From positions 130,964,470 to 131,028,469 of the forward strand of contig CM054114.1 of the NCBI GenBank assembly GCA_028673005.1: a stretch of DNA of 64,000 nucleotides, read 5' to 3'. Shown piece after piece: positions 11,842-23,567 of this stretch. The stretch comes from Tanypteryx hageni. Its lineage: Eukaryota; Arthropoda; Insecta; Odonata; Petaluridae. The notes beneath the pieces were generated by a model. The model made no database searches and was not told the DNA's origin. It saw only the letters and a list, made by a program, of their open reading frames with translations. The translations under genes were made by a program, and so were the position numbers. The first letter of the stretch is position 1. Each line of letters opens with the position of its first letter.

Positions 11842-13170
11842 TTTTTCTTCACTCAGATATCTACATATATATGTAATGCTATAAAAAAAAATTTCTGTCC
11901 AAGATAGAGCTGCGTAAATAAATCAGATTTAAGTAAACTATATTCCATGGGCGTCTTTTTGACGTACCATTAGCATTTTTTCGGGAAAACATATTTATAC
12001 TAAAACCATTTCTGGATATAATGCCATTTCGGCGAAAATATTTCTCGAAAAATTGTAGAGAGATAAATGTAGAACTAACATTCATTCATTGCATCCTTGA
12101 AATGATTTCTATAACTCCAATTGTGTGTTGTTATTACTACAAAATACATGGATTACGGAAAGTTAAAAAAAATCAAATAAAATTTTGTTCCGTTGCACAT
12201 AAAAGGCAATACGCGGATATAATTACATTTTAATCGTTGAGCCGGAGATAAATTACCAGAAAATAACTAATTTTTCCCTTGGTATAAAGCGCTACTTCGT
12301 TCACAGGAACCAATCTATTCCTAAGGTAATATCGGAAAGACTGTGTTAAGTCCAATGCATTTCAAAAGAGAAAAAATGAGATTATCCAGGTACTTTTCTA
12401 ATAAAAACCTACCCGACTGTTATCGTATTTAATTTTCTTCCAGGTTTGTTCTTTATTATTATTCGAACCGATAAACGACGCGATGCAAGCGGAATAACCG
12501 CGTAGGTGGTCTAATCGGCTTAATAAAAACCTAGTTACGCTCCTAGGTTCCCACAGTGCCCATCCCAAAAAAAAGTTTTCCTGAAAAAAATGTTCAAATC
12601 CCGGATATCCAATTTGCTGCAAAAACTCTTGACGTATGACAAGCGAAAACTCGGGCATTTCTCTTCCCTCCCTGTGTTTCGGCGGGACTTGATCCTCGAT
12701 TGTTTCACCCGGCCGGCAAAAACCGGAAAAAAGGAAGAGTAGTAACACGTCGAAAGCAGACGTGCTTTAGACGCGTATCGGGTCAAAAAAGGAAGCCCGG
12801 CCATGTTTTTTTAAAATTGCGAGAAAAACAAAACGGAAACGGGATTCGCAACCTTCACCTCGTTTTATAGAATGCACGGCCATTCCCGCCGCGACGGCTT
12901 ATTTTTAAAGCCAAATGCAACGCGTCAGATACAGAGACGGCGCTTCTCCGGCAAAACTTCTCCTCTTGTCCTGCATTAACCAGCCGGAGAGGAAATTATT
13001 GTTCAGAGCATCTGGTCTTGTAAAGCCTCAGCGATCCGGGTGGATAGAGGATTTTTTTAGATCCGCTCCCATGAGCATCTCTTCAACCTTGACTTCTCTT
13101 CCATGTTATTGTTATTATTTAAATTACGAGTCGGATCCTCTCGCCTAAGCGAAAAAGGAACGCTTGGAGG
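11842..13170. other. Intergenic, CpG-richer from 12400
   Basis: Frames of 116 and 89 codons on the minus strand (12398-12804) overlap each other in different frames. They lack any motif I know, so I do not call a gene. Confidence 0.45.
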
Positions 13171-13173
13171 AGA

Positions 13174-13176
<3 letters not shown>

Positions 13177-13237
<61 letters not shown>
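13177..13237. repeat. (TA)n microsatellite
   Basis: About 30 TA units directly abutting a Tigger-like MITE. A few TA units also follow the MITE at 13409. Confidence 0.96.
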
Positions 13238-13240
<3 letters not shown>

Positions 13241-13408
13241 TAAAACTTCCATAAGTCGAACTTCAAAGAAAACAAAAAAATATTCCAAATTACAGAGAAT
13301 TCGACTTATGGGAATACTTTTTCTCATGGATTTTGCTTGGTAAAATTAATTCACTTCGAGTTATGGAAAATTCAAGTTATAGACGTTCGAGTGATGGAAG
13401 TTCCACTG
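13238..13408. mobile_element. Tigger-like MITE inside a (TA)n tract
   Basis: The left end is CAGTAAAACTTCCATAAGTC and the right end, reversed, is CAGTGGAACTTCCATCACTC. TA flanks both sides, the pogo/Tigger target. It is 171 bp. Internal ATTCGACTTATGG and GAGTTATGG repeats echo the ends. Confidence 0.82.
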
Positions 13409-14004
13409 TATATATATTTCTTAAAATTCCGTTCCGTCCCCGTACCGGAGGATATTTTGACGCCGTTTTTACTGCTTTGAATTCGCGCGCGAGGCCGCCA
13501 CTGTCGCAATGGTACGTCGTGTCGAGAAAGGTTTTCATTTTTTATTTTCTTCCTCTCGTAAACCTCTCGTTATTCGTCCGCAGGATATTGGAAGGAATCA
13601 AACGCGATAAATTCGAGAACGGAGTTTTCCCTTTATATTGATGCCTTTATAAGCCGATAAGGAAGACGAAGAAAATTATTTATCGAGTGCTTAAGAATTC
13701 ATTTGTTTCAAAAATACAGACGAAACAGCCACCGGATTTATCATTGGTAGTAGAATGGCTTTTACCTATTCAAGACGGGACAGCAATTTTTTTCGTGACC
13801 TAGTCAGACATCTCTAGCGCATGGAAACTGATAACAATAAAGAGGCAGGGAAGAAAAATTCAAGAGAGAATTATCGAGCTAGTATTACGTCTGAAATCAA
13901 ATGGAAAAACTATATCTCAAATAAAACAAGGCTGGGAAAACTGTATGTTTTTGCTACTAAGCAGACGTCAGGAGTGTTTATTGATAAATTTAATTTAGGA
14001 TTCA
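13409..14004. other. Intergenic, no gene seen
   Basis: The 102-codon plus frame near 13333 starts inside the MITE and has no domain. Confidence 0.45.
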
Positions 14005-14058
14005 CTACTGGTGATTCACCACTGACGATGGCTACTTTGTAACCGAAATGTGTATCTA
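14005..14058 (+). ncRNA. Hammerhead-ribozyme-like motif
   Basis: CTGACGA (14022-14028) fits the hammerhead CTGANGA box exactly. It is followed by one T, then GGCT/AACC around a 7-nt loop (3 of 4 pairs), then GAAA (14045-14048) and ATGTGTAT, a decayed palindromic helix III. Upstream GGTGATTCACCA matches the copies near 8020 and 35510. This is inferred RNA, with no evidence of transcription. Confidence 0.42.
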
Positions 14059-16109
14059 GTTTCCCAAACATTCCATGGCTATATGTAAGATAGGGTCAAA
14101 AAGTTTTTTCCAAACTTTAATGAGAACACTTCAGCTTTTCCTCTTCCATTTGAGAGATTGGAATCAAGCCTTCCGTCTAAAATATGAAGACACTGTGTAT
14201 TAAAATCTCTAAATGTGAGTCTTTAATGTTAAGATCCCTTCCCAAGATAATTTCAAAGTTTCAAATTCTCCAAACAAAATCTACTTTGTAGAACAAGATC
14301 TGTAGTATACAAATGATTCTACAATAATACGTAACAACTAATAAATTTACATATCGCAAAAGAAGTTTTGCCTAAAACTATTGAAATATTGAACTAAAAT
14401 ATACTAAAAGGCAAATTCTTCTTAAGAAAACTAGAAACCAAAGTGTGCTCCGTCTACTAAGATTTTAAATATAATTATTGATACAGGCAATCCGTGTTTC
14501 AACCATTTACCGCGAAGAACTAAGATTTATCAAATAACAGTTGATAACGCAAGACGGCCTTAAATGATAAAATAGAGAAAAACAAAATTCTTCTCGAACC
14601 ATTTCCATTAGGGCGATTCGGGATTTATAGATTTTTATTTTCAATTTTTATTCGTTCGCCGGCCTCATATATCGTATCGAATCACCGATATCGATCGACG
14701 GCTCGGTGCATTTCGTCTGGAGTAGGTTAGAGCACGTTTAAAAGTCTTCCTCCGCATCTACGCCCCTATCTCCCGCTCTATGCAATAGAGCGAGCCAACA
14801 AAAGAGTAAAATGGCCACACGTCTGCGGGAAGTCTGCCGCTCGTAAAAGCTCACCGGGAAAGATTTTAAGCACCAGAGCAGAGCTTGGAACGATTGCGAG
14901 TATTGTGCGCAAGCATTTCAATCAGAGCTTCTGTTCCTTATCTCGTTCAAAGCATGGAAGATCCATTTCCCTGATACATGGCAGCTATCGCTCCTTCCAA
15001 CGCCCATTACTTTTCGAATTAAAAAATAATAAAATGATGAAAATAAAACGAGTTCGACGAAATAGTTAGTTTAACTTCATTAATAAAACAACTGATTTGC
15101 TCTGTTAATCGGTTTATAAAAAAATAACGATATATGTGCATTTCTAATGCAGTTCTGCCTAGTACAAAGCGGGAGTTAATTTCTTGGAAAGGATGCGTTG
15201 GCAAGCCTCGTTTCGCAAATTCAATACCGCGTGTATAAATATCTAGTGTTTGTATCGTCAACAATTTTTTTGAACTCGTACGTATAAATGTGATGCGCAC
15301 CCAATTCAGGATCGCGAATAAGTTAACGTAACATTCATTTTATAGTTTATAATCAAATCCACGTTGTGGAAAGCCGCATTAACTCAGGGTTTACTATATA
15401 AAATAGAATATTACAGGAACCAACTATTTATGAATTACCTCTAATGACGGCAGTCTTGTGGAATAAACACGAATTATGTTACCTGACCCGTTATATATCC
15501 GTTAAAATGATATATTATACATATATTATTTATTTACAATAGATGCACAAAATATTATAAGGATTAATATTAACGAGCAACATCCAAGTTGCCATTTTGA
15601 AAGTTTTATGGGATACGAAGTCTTTCGTGCAACGATACGTGGCCTTACACTTGTATTCATTACACGTCTCTGCGTACCATTTTAAAATACTCCCTTTAAT
15701 TTAGATGTACGATGCTTTGCGATATGAGCTAGGTATTCCATTAATGATTATCAATGTCTCAATACTATGCGACACTGGCGAAATAGTTGATATCGACAAC
15801 CATAAATATACCAAAGAATATATAGGTAGTTGTAACCGATTCATCCATTTTTTTACCCCTTTTTAAAATAGAGAAAGAATGAGAATTTTCGATATTCCTG
15901 CGCTTTTGTTTTTCACTCATTCAAAACCCTATGGCATGGTTGACGATCTCACGGCACGAATCGCAAAAATATGCTTGGAATTTTATATAAATAACCGTAA
16001 CTTGATTTTCATCATTTCCCTGATTAACTTCAAAACTGGCATATATGGAGGGAGAAGTTTAAAGGAATTGATATAAAACCACTATATTTTTTAAATCTTA
16101 AAGGATATG
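14059..16109. other. Intergenic, no gene seen
   Basis: AT-rich except for a CpG-richer part at 14640-14960. No element ends recognised. Confidence 0.5.
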
Positions 16110-16420
16110 TAGTAAGAATGTCAAACTGACGGCCTTTGGGCCCAGATGCTAAGTTTGGTCCTAGCTAAATCGTTCAAGTTTTTGTAAAAATACTTGATTT
16201 TTGTGAAAATGAGATAAAATCATGTCATTGTTATTGAGACACAAAAAGAACGCGATTTTTCAATTATTGTTTTAATGGTAAAACAGACTTCCAATCTTTT
16301 AGATAAATTACGTTTTCCCAACTCATACTTTTATTTAATAGATGTAATTCTAATGCGGCCATTCTATAACACCCATCACTTTAATGCGTCCCTGAAGCCT
16401 CTTCGAGTTTTACATGCCTG
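16110..16420. mobile_element. Possible hAT-like MITE
   Basis: The left edge contains AATGTCAAACTGACGGCC and the right edge, reversed, TCAGGCATGTAAAACTCG. Both resemble the CAGGGRTGTCAAACTC termini of hAT elements. Inner TGCGGCC supports this. The target duplication is not convincing. Confidence 0.4.
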
Positions 16421-18185
16421 ATATATAGAGAAACTGCTGATTTATATTCTGACAGTATATCATTGAAATTCTATCTTTTAAGTAAAATATGTAAGTAAAT
16501 ATCGCGCTGAAGATTGTCGAAAAATAATAACAACGCGTTTATTTATGCGAGAAGATCAGAGGTTCATTAGATGAGATTATAGCCCAGACCAAGGGCATAA
16601 AAACTTTTTCCGTGGAGCACTTAAAGTAGGTAAATCGAATAGGTTTACGCATCAATCATGTCCTTCAATACGATAGTCAACTTGTTATTCATAAGTAAAT
16701 CGAGATAAAATAATTTTAAAACTTTGTTTTTGCTATGTCTGTCCGACTGTACGATCAGTTAAATTAAAACTACAAGTAAACGGTAAGAGATAGGAGACTG
16801 GAATTTTCAGGGTATGTGTGGTCTTTTTATTGCATTATCAAAGAATTGTTTTGGAGAAATCAGTGGACGGCAGGGGGTATCTTCAAAATATTCAAATTAA
16901 AATTGAGCAAATGGCTATAAATAGAAAGTTAAATTTTTCAATATTTGCGTGACCATTATTGCCATCCATAACACTTCCAAATAAATGTATTTGGGAAGTC
17001 ATTGAACGGAATGGGGTCGGTCCATTTAAAATTTTCAAATTAAAATTCTGAGCAATTGATTATAGATAGAAAGTTAAAATTTTAAATTAATTACTGAATA
17101 AATTAATTTATGCCATATAATTATAATACTAAAATTATAAAAAATTTCAAGTTAAAAATTCTAAATAAACATCTATATAAATAAAATGCGTTTTTTCATA
17201 TTGCGTCATCAAATGAAGCCCCAATTTCTATCAAATGAATTACACTAAAATTAAATTTTTGGTAAGATCTGCAGAACCAGGAAAGTGAAAAAGTCGATAT
17301 TACCAATTTTTTTCTCGCAAACTTCCGGTTGGAAAAGGTTGGAATGAGGTAAAGGTTTCATTTTGGAGAACGGAATAAAAGACGAGTACCCTTTTTTTGG
17401 TCTTTTTCATCATTCTTGGAATGTTTTGACATACCGCGCTCGATAAGGCAGTCGGACCTGTTGGTTTATCCAATAAAGCGGCCGACCAGAAGTCGCGGAG
17501 GAGAGAGGTTCACGAGAGAATTCCTGCAAAGCCCGAAATACCTCACGCGAATGTTTTGATCTTTTTACGTTGTGCTATTTTCTGAACTCTTTTAACATCA
17601 TTTATTTTTGCACGAAACTCAAACCGCCCTCCCTCCCCACTCGAGAGTAAAGAGATAAAAAAAAGAAATACTTCTACTCAGGAATAGGTGGATTCCTGGA
17701 ATATGTTCAAAATATTTAAACCATTCCTATTCCCTTATACGCGCAAACATGGCATCGTAACGGATAAAAATTCGAACCCGCACAAAAAATGAATAACGAT
17801 ATTAAATCAGCGATACACTCTCTGAAAACTAAGGAAGGAAAAAGGGGGTTGGACGAGGTAGGTAAGGGGGGAGGAGGGCGCGTTGAGGTGGCATTGGAAG
17901 TGGGAAGGGGGGTTTAGAGTGGATTCAAGGAAATGAATAAATGCCTTCCGGCCTTCTTAACGCTCTCCCGCCAAAATAAGACCGGTTCCATAAATGAAAG
18001 GGGACTCGCCTACGTGTATCCACGTCCGTGTCATTAATAGAACAGGGTGGTGGTACGGACGGTGAGGAGGGATGAGGGTTATATGGGAAGGATTCGTTGG
18101 AGGTAAAGTTGGGGTGAAATAAAAAGAACCATGCCATCCGCACGTGACGTCAGAATTGGAGGTTCCGCGACTGTATTATTCGCCT
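16421..18185. other. Intergenic, no gene seen
   Basis: An imperfect direct repeat around AATTTTCAAATTAAAATT-like text lies near 16885-17070. A CpG-richer section starts near 17400. The short frame at 17925-18143 is not convincing. Confidence 0.45.
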
Positions 18186-18189
18186 CTCA

Positions 18190-19140
18190 TAAGTCTCCTA
18201 GCTTCCGCCGAGGAGGGAGGGAGAGAGAGAGAGGAGTGGGTAGGTATGAGGAAGAATTAGAAGAGGAATGAGGTATGAATGGCGGAGGTTTGCGAGAGGG
18301 GATGGAATGGGGAGATTGGAAAGTAATGGAAGGATATTGGAAGAGGATTGGGGAAGAATTGAGAGAGGATTTGGGGAGAGATGTGAGAAGAGTAGGTTAA
18401 AATCGGAGGATTGGAGGCGGATTGGGGGAAGAGTAGGATATAATTGGAGGATGATTGAGATAGGAGTGAGGGCTGATTTGGAAGTGGGAGAAGATTTGGA
18501 GAGTATTGATTGATTGATTGATATGGTCTTTATTTTGGGCGAGATTGAGACTAAGAAGTCCCATAGTAGAGGAGGAGTGATTTAGGCATGTGGGATAGGA
18601 TTGGTGGTGGAGTTGGAGTGGACTGAATTGAATTTGGGTGAGGTTGGTGTGGATTGGGAAGGAGTAGGGTGGATTGGGGAGGATTGCGGGGGAGGATTGA
18701 GGTAGGATTAGGGTTGGAATGATGGTTGTGTTGGAGTGGAGTTAGAGTGGAGTTGGAGTGGAGTTGGAGTGGAGTTGGGGTGGAGTTGGGGTGGAGTTGG
18801 GGTGGAGTTGGGGTGGAGTTGAGGTGGAGTTGGGGTGGAGTTGGATAGAGTGAAGTAGGTAGGGTTGGGGTCGAGAGGAGTAGAGTGTAGGTAGATGGGT
18901 GGATTGGAGAGGAGTATGGGAGAGGATTTGGGGTGGAGTGGGTCGGAGTGAGAGCGGAGTGGTTGAGGAGTGTGGTAGAGAATTGGAGGAGGATTGGGGT
19001 GGATTGAGGGAAGATTGGAGTGGAATGACGGAGGATTGATGGAATACTGGGGTGGAGTGAGGGGGTAATAGGATTGGAGTGGGAGTGCAGTGGGGGAGGG
19101 ATAGAAGAGGAGTGGGGGAATTAGAGAGAGAGAGAGAGAA
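18190..19140 (+). repeat. G-rich, purine-biased low-complexity tract
   Basis: Almost 1 kb in which the plus strand is dominated by GGA, GGG and GGTG with very few C. The 205-codon minus-strand frame across it (Pro/Ser/Leu-rich repeats) is an artefact of this composition. It includes the minisatellite below, a TGAT run near 18508 and ends in (GA)n at about 19121-19140. Confidence 0.9.
18718..18846 (+). repeat. 12-bp minisatellite
   Basis: Roughly ten tandem copies of a GGAGTTGGGGTG unit, with early copies reading GGAGTTGGAGTG. The array grades into non-periodic G-rich DNA on both sides. Confidence 0.92.
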
Positions 19141-21895
19141 AGGTTGCTCGCAAGGGGATCGATGCTTAACGAAGAGGCTTACTTCTTCATCCAGTCGACA
19201 CAAGTGAAAAACTCGCTCGAAAACCTTCGCTCCCGAATCCATCTCTCGACCACTGCGGCAAAATTTCCTTCGCTTCGAATGACCATTGGACGATCGAGCG
19301 GTGACGCAAAACGGTCCCCAGGATCCGCTCAAGGACGCGGCGAAATGTTGTTTTTTCATTTCTTTTAATTTTTAATTTTTTCCGCCAGTCACACCTTTTA
19401 ATCGCATTCGTCCGCGCGATAAATGTTTACATTCTTAAACACGAGTTGGGATTATAATCTGGAGGATCAAATTAATAACTCGCGATGACGTCAGCCGCGA
19501 TATTTATCTTTTGCTTTCGGCTGTGAAATTGGCGTTGGAGAGAGGGGAAGGGAAATTGTAAATTTCGGGGAAAGCCCTCAACTAATAATGTCCTTTGTCA
19601 TGCAGGCAATTTGTGTTACTCGTCAAGGACCCATAAGATAAACGAGGAGGCGTTATTAATGTAACTGAGTAACTTTGTCCTTGGTTTCTTGAAAATGTTT
19701 AGTTTTCGCAAGGAAAAATACATGTTCATTTCGGATTTGGTTGTAGGTATGGCGGTACAATACGTAGCTATAAATGTAGGTCTTTGTCAATCACGACAAA
19801 AAGTGGACATAGCTGTTTTATTCTAAATTTTAATTTTCCCATTTACTATTTTACTGTATATTTTTTCACGAATTCCATGTAATAAGTAATATCGTATTGT
19901 CATATTCGTGGTTGCGAACTGACTTAAGCTCTTTTGTTCAAAAATCACCACAAGGGTTTTGTTGTAAGATTGTGTTGAAAATAGAAAATAAATTTGTTTA
20001 AGAACTGAAAAATGCTGATAAAATTTCATGCGAGCGTGAGGAGCGATTAAAAAAGTTTCAGAGAAAAGTTTCATCTAAATCGCACTCTCGCGTCCTTTAC
20101 GTATTACATGAACAGAAGATACAAGATACGTCTTTATCACATAGGATGAAGGGACCTGCATCTGCCTCCAAAATACCTGCAATCTAGTTCCCATAAATTG
20201 AGATCATCTAGATTTTTAAAAATATTATATGTTAGACACTGAATGTTAAACCTAACTCTGAGGGGACATAGCGTAAATAAAATAAACAGATAGCAATTGT
20301 CAGTTTTATATTTCAAACCGAATTAACAACATTTTGACATTTCAATTTTCAGTGGCAGAAATGACTATAAGACCGCCATTGTTTTTGCCTTAAAAGCTGC
20401 ATCCATGTATTTTTTATCCAGTTTGTCTGATGGCCATTTCCAAGACTGTATTCTGTTCATTTATCGGTTTCGCTCTACAGAATCCAAGGGAAAACGCCTT
20501 AGTAAATTAACAGATAAATAACTCAAAGGGTTTCAAAATCTCAAGCATTTGAATGTGTCTTTTTAACAACCTACTCAAACTGCTTTTCGTGATAAAATAT
20601 CGTTAACAACAACGCAAAAATCGATTAGTTTTTCAATATTAAACAGTTTGAGAAGGAAAAAGAACATTTTTTATCTCAATGCAACTATAAAAAGAGCCGG
20701 GTCAAAGCGACGCAATAAACGTTCCGTAGAAATGATCTGATATCGCTGATGCTTTCTAAATAACGACACGTACACAACGAATGTTAAAGAACTCATGGCC
20801 TAAATATAAGTAAATAAAATACGAAACTGGGCATATAAATTTGCATCAATTATTGTTTATGCGTCGATATCCTTGGAATCTACATTTATCCGAACGTATT
20901 TTCCCCTCTACGAAAGATTCTGAAAGTAGAACGGCGTTCTTATGAATGGAAGTTAACATTAAATAGCAAAATAAAAAAACGTGTCACTCGCGGAAAGAAT
21001 TCGCAAATCAATTTCAAAGAAAGACCTAACGCCGAGATAGCAAACTGTCTAAGTTCAAACCGGAATAAAAAAATTATTATTTTCGGAAATAAATCTTTAT
21101 CCTTCATCGCGCTAATGGCATCAGTCAGGCACAGCGATAAACTAAATTCACTCCCCTCGACTAATACAGAGACGCAGTTAAAAAAGAATGAACTTTTATT
21201 CCTTTAAGAAGCTGCTTCCCAAAGATTTTATTCATTCAAGTCGTGCGCCGAATGGAAGGTGGAAAATTCATAACGGAAACTAGGGCAGGTTGCCATGGAA
21301 AGTTCTGACGTCAAAAAAGGGTAATTTTCCATCCACGGCTTAAGAAGTCATTCCTGAAATTCCCCAAAAGTGGCATTTCGCACGAATTTCCGATAATGCC
21401 ATTTTTCTCCCCTCTCCACTGTCTCAAAAATAGCCGGCAAGATATTTTCCCAAGAGATGGCAGGATTTTCGCATTTTTCCATAACGTGTACCACTACTCC
21501 TCACCCTATAAATGTTTTGGGAGGATGATGAAGTCAAATGCGGAAGCGAAATAACTTCATTAAATCGAGAAAATCTTTTAATTGAGGAAAATTCTTAGAT
21601 AAACAGGACGCTTATTGGCGCCACTTTCGAGGAAGAGTTTCTTTCGGGAGAATATTTTTTCGCCTTCTTTTTGGGAGAAATAATTTTTCTTCCATGAGAA
21701 TAGATATTCTCCGCTTTATTTTTGCAAGAGAATGCATTTCTTCCTCTTGATGAGTTATAATATTATTTTATTGATATATTCAGCAATAATTTTGTTGGAG
21801 AATGAAAAAAATTAAACGTATTGACCGAGACATTAATTTGGCCGTAGCCAGGTGCTATTTAATTTTGATAAACTGAATCGCAGAATGTGTGCGTC
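19141..21895. other. Intergenic, no gene seen
   Basis: 2.7 kb without a supported feature. CpG-rich at 19200-19560, AT-rich afterwards. Confidence 0.5.
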
Positions 21896-21898
21896 TGC

Positions 21899-21899
21899 T

Positions 21900-21974
<75 letters not shown>
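21899..21974. repeat. (GT)n-(TA)n-(CA)n compound microsatellite
   Basis: GT units lead into a long TA run and end in CA units, so the whole tract is nearly its own reverse complement. It lies at the 3' edge of the Penelope-like element. Confidence 0.95.
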
Positions 21975-22117
21975 TAGGGCGTTTAAGCCCGTTGGTTTAA
22001 GTTCGATACCACCACCAATCCCGAACATCAAGTCCCGGTCCGGAACTTAATGCACAAAAATCATCAAAGGTGAAATACTCCTTTAGCCAAAACAACTAGA
22101 GGGCTACAAAACCCAAT

Positions 22118-22147
22118 GCATTTCGCCCACAAAGTGGGCATCGCCAG
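22118..22147 (-). ncRNA. Hammerhead-like motif in the Penelope 3' region
   Basis: The minus strand reads CTGGCGA (complement of 22141-22147), one extra T, a perfect 6-bp stem GCCCAC/GTGGGC with a 3-nt loop, then GAAA and ATGCAT as a palindromic helix III. Flanking ACCC and GGGT could form a short helix I. The core differs from CTGANGA at one position (A6 to G), which would probably weaken cleavage. Penelope-like elements are known to carry hammerheads in terminal repeats. Confidence 0.5.
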
Positions 22148-22206
22148 GGGTAAAACCTGTTTCAACAGTGACTGAAAGCCAACTGTCAGGTTTGAAACGG
22201 AAAGTA

Positions 22207-23344
22207 TTAAGAAGACGACCGAGAAACAAGTGAAACGCGGAAAGATTTTTCGGCGTGTGTGTCGTTTAAATCTGTCAATTTGTATAGGGTCTTGTTGAAA
22301 TCTGTGTCCGTGTTCATAAGTGTATCGCGGTTTTTGTAAATGTGAAGGTTTTCTAACGAGTTTAGTGAGTTATTGGCTGAAGTTATCAATGTTAAATCGT
22401 TTACGTGTATACTATGACCTGTTTCAAAGATGTGGTTGGCAACGCTTGTTTTTTCAAAACGATTTTATTTATAGTGAGCCATGTGTTCCTTGAAGCGTGT
22501 TATTAGTTTCCTTCTTGTTTGTCCTATGTACTTTTTGTCGCAGTGTGAGCATTGTATTTTATAAATACCGGACTTGTTCAAAGATTCTGTTCTGTCTTTT
22601 GTACTGCCCAGTAAATTTTTCAAATTATAAGGATTTGTATATGTTATGGTATAATTCTTATGTTTCATAATTTTGTTCAAGCCTCTGTTTAATTGTGGAA
22701 AATAAGGCAATTTTACATATTTGCCCTCTTTTTTGTTGTCTAATTTAAGGGAAGTGGCATTGGACAAGGTTTTATTAAAGTTATGTTTCCTCACTAATTT
22801 ATTAATTAAATTATTATCGTATCCAAGTTTAGCGGCAATTTGTTTTATGTGTTTAAGTTCCTTTGCATATCTGATTTCATTGAGGGGGATGTTACATAAT
22901 CTGTGTGTTCAAAATTGGAAACAGCTATTTTTTGGTTCATAGAGTGAAAGGAGTTGTTAGGAATAAAGTTATCAGTATGTGTAGGTTTTCTAAAAATGTA
23001 AAACTCAATGTGTTGTCTATTATTTATGATAAGCAAGTCCAAAAATGGCAAGGTGTTGTTTTCTTGAAGTTCATAAGAGAACTTAATTGAAGGATATATG
23101 TTGTTTAACTGATCAACAAATTCATCTACATTTTGTTTCTTTAAATCAAAGATTGTGAATATGTCATCCACGTACCTCAACCATATATCTGGAAAGTAAT
23201 GAAATTTTTCTTTGCAATCGTTTTCAAAAGAGGACATAAAAATGTTGGCTAAAAAAGGAGATAGAGGGTTTCCCATAGAAGTGCCTTGTGTTTGTTTGTA
23301 AATTTCATTTTTAAATAAAAAAACGTTCTGTGACATGCATAAAT
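22207..23344 (-). pseudogene. Penelope RT-GIY-YIG polyprotein, nearly intact
   Basis: The gene copies element RNA and nicks target DNA. Reading from 23344 down, NLCMSQNVFLFKNEIYKQ leads into QGTSMGNPLSPFLANI and the catalytic YVDD (in WLRYVDDIFT). LPFLDLLI and FRKPTHTDN segments follow, normal for Penelope RT. A one-base indel near 22885 (a CCCCC run) shifts the frame into an IRYAKELKHI linker. The GIY-YIG domain follows: GIYKIQCSHC and KYIGQTRRKL (near 22500-22570), one in-frame TAA at about 22468, then ANHIFETGH and SLENLHIYK holding the probable catalytic Glu. The frame ends at 22207. Apart from the missing N-terminus, only one frameshift and one stop break it, so the copy is fairly young. 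Confidence 0.9.
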
Positions 23345-23365
23345 TAGTAAGTTGTAAATTTGGCT

Positions 23366-23555
23366 AAACGAGTATTTCACCTTTGTTAGTTTTGGCCAAA
23401 GTTATTGAGCTACTATCAATCACAAAAATCATGTTAGAGCCTCTGTGAAACATTGAAAGTGCTATTCTCGTACCTTGATTACAGCATTTTTTATGCTTTT
23501 CTCTGTTAAATAAAAATGCTCTACAATACCGACATTCTTTATCCATTTTTAGCAT
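23366..23555 (-). pseudogene. Possible Helitron Rep/helicase N-terminal fragment joined to the Penelope copy
   Basis: A 63-codon minus frame contains ECRYCRAFLFNRE followed by CCNQGT. The C-x2-C ... E ... CC-x-x-G arrangement resembles the cysteine-rich segment near the start of Helitron replicase-helicases. The frame is the same as the Penelope RT and is separated from it by one stop codon. The last residues (ITLAKTNKGEILV) could instead be Penelope N-terminal sequence, so the exact junction is uncertain. Confidence 0.45.
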
Positions 23556-23567
23556 ACTTTCCAGAAT

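Larger units (their letters stand above)
21985..23365 (-). mobile_element. Penelope-like retroelement, 5'-truncated
   Basis: Reverse transcriptase followed by a C-terminal GIY-YIG endonuclease, the defining order of Penelope-like elements, reads on the minus strand. The 5' part of RT is missing. The 3' untranslated part (21985-22200) holds a hammerhead-like motif. A 27-bp sequence at 22065-22091 recurs inverted at 23359-23385 with one mismatch, so the copy is bounded by short inverted repeats. The 5' edge is approximate. Confidence 0.9.

Noticed and set aside
12398..12804. 116- and 89-codon minus frames
   Set aside because: Overlap in different frames and show no known motif.
18742..19359. 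205-codon minus-strand frame with Pro/Ser/Thr repeats
   Set aside because: It translates the G-rich minisatellite and is not a structured protein.
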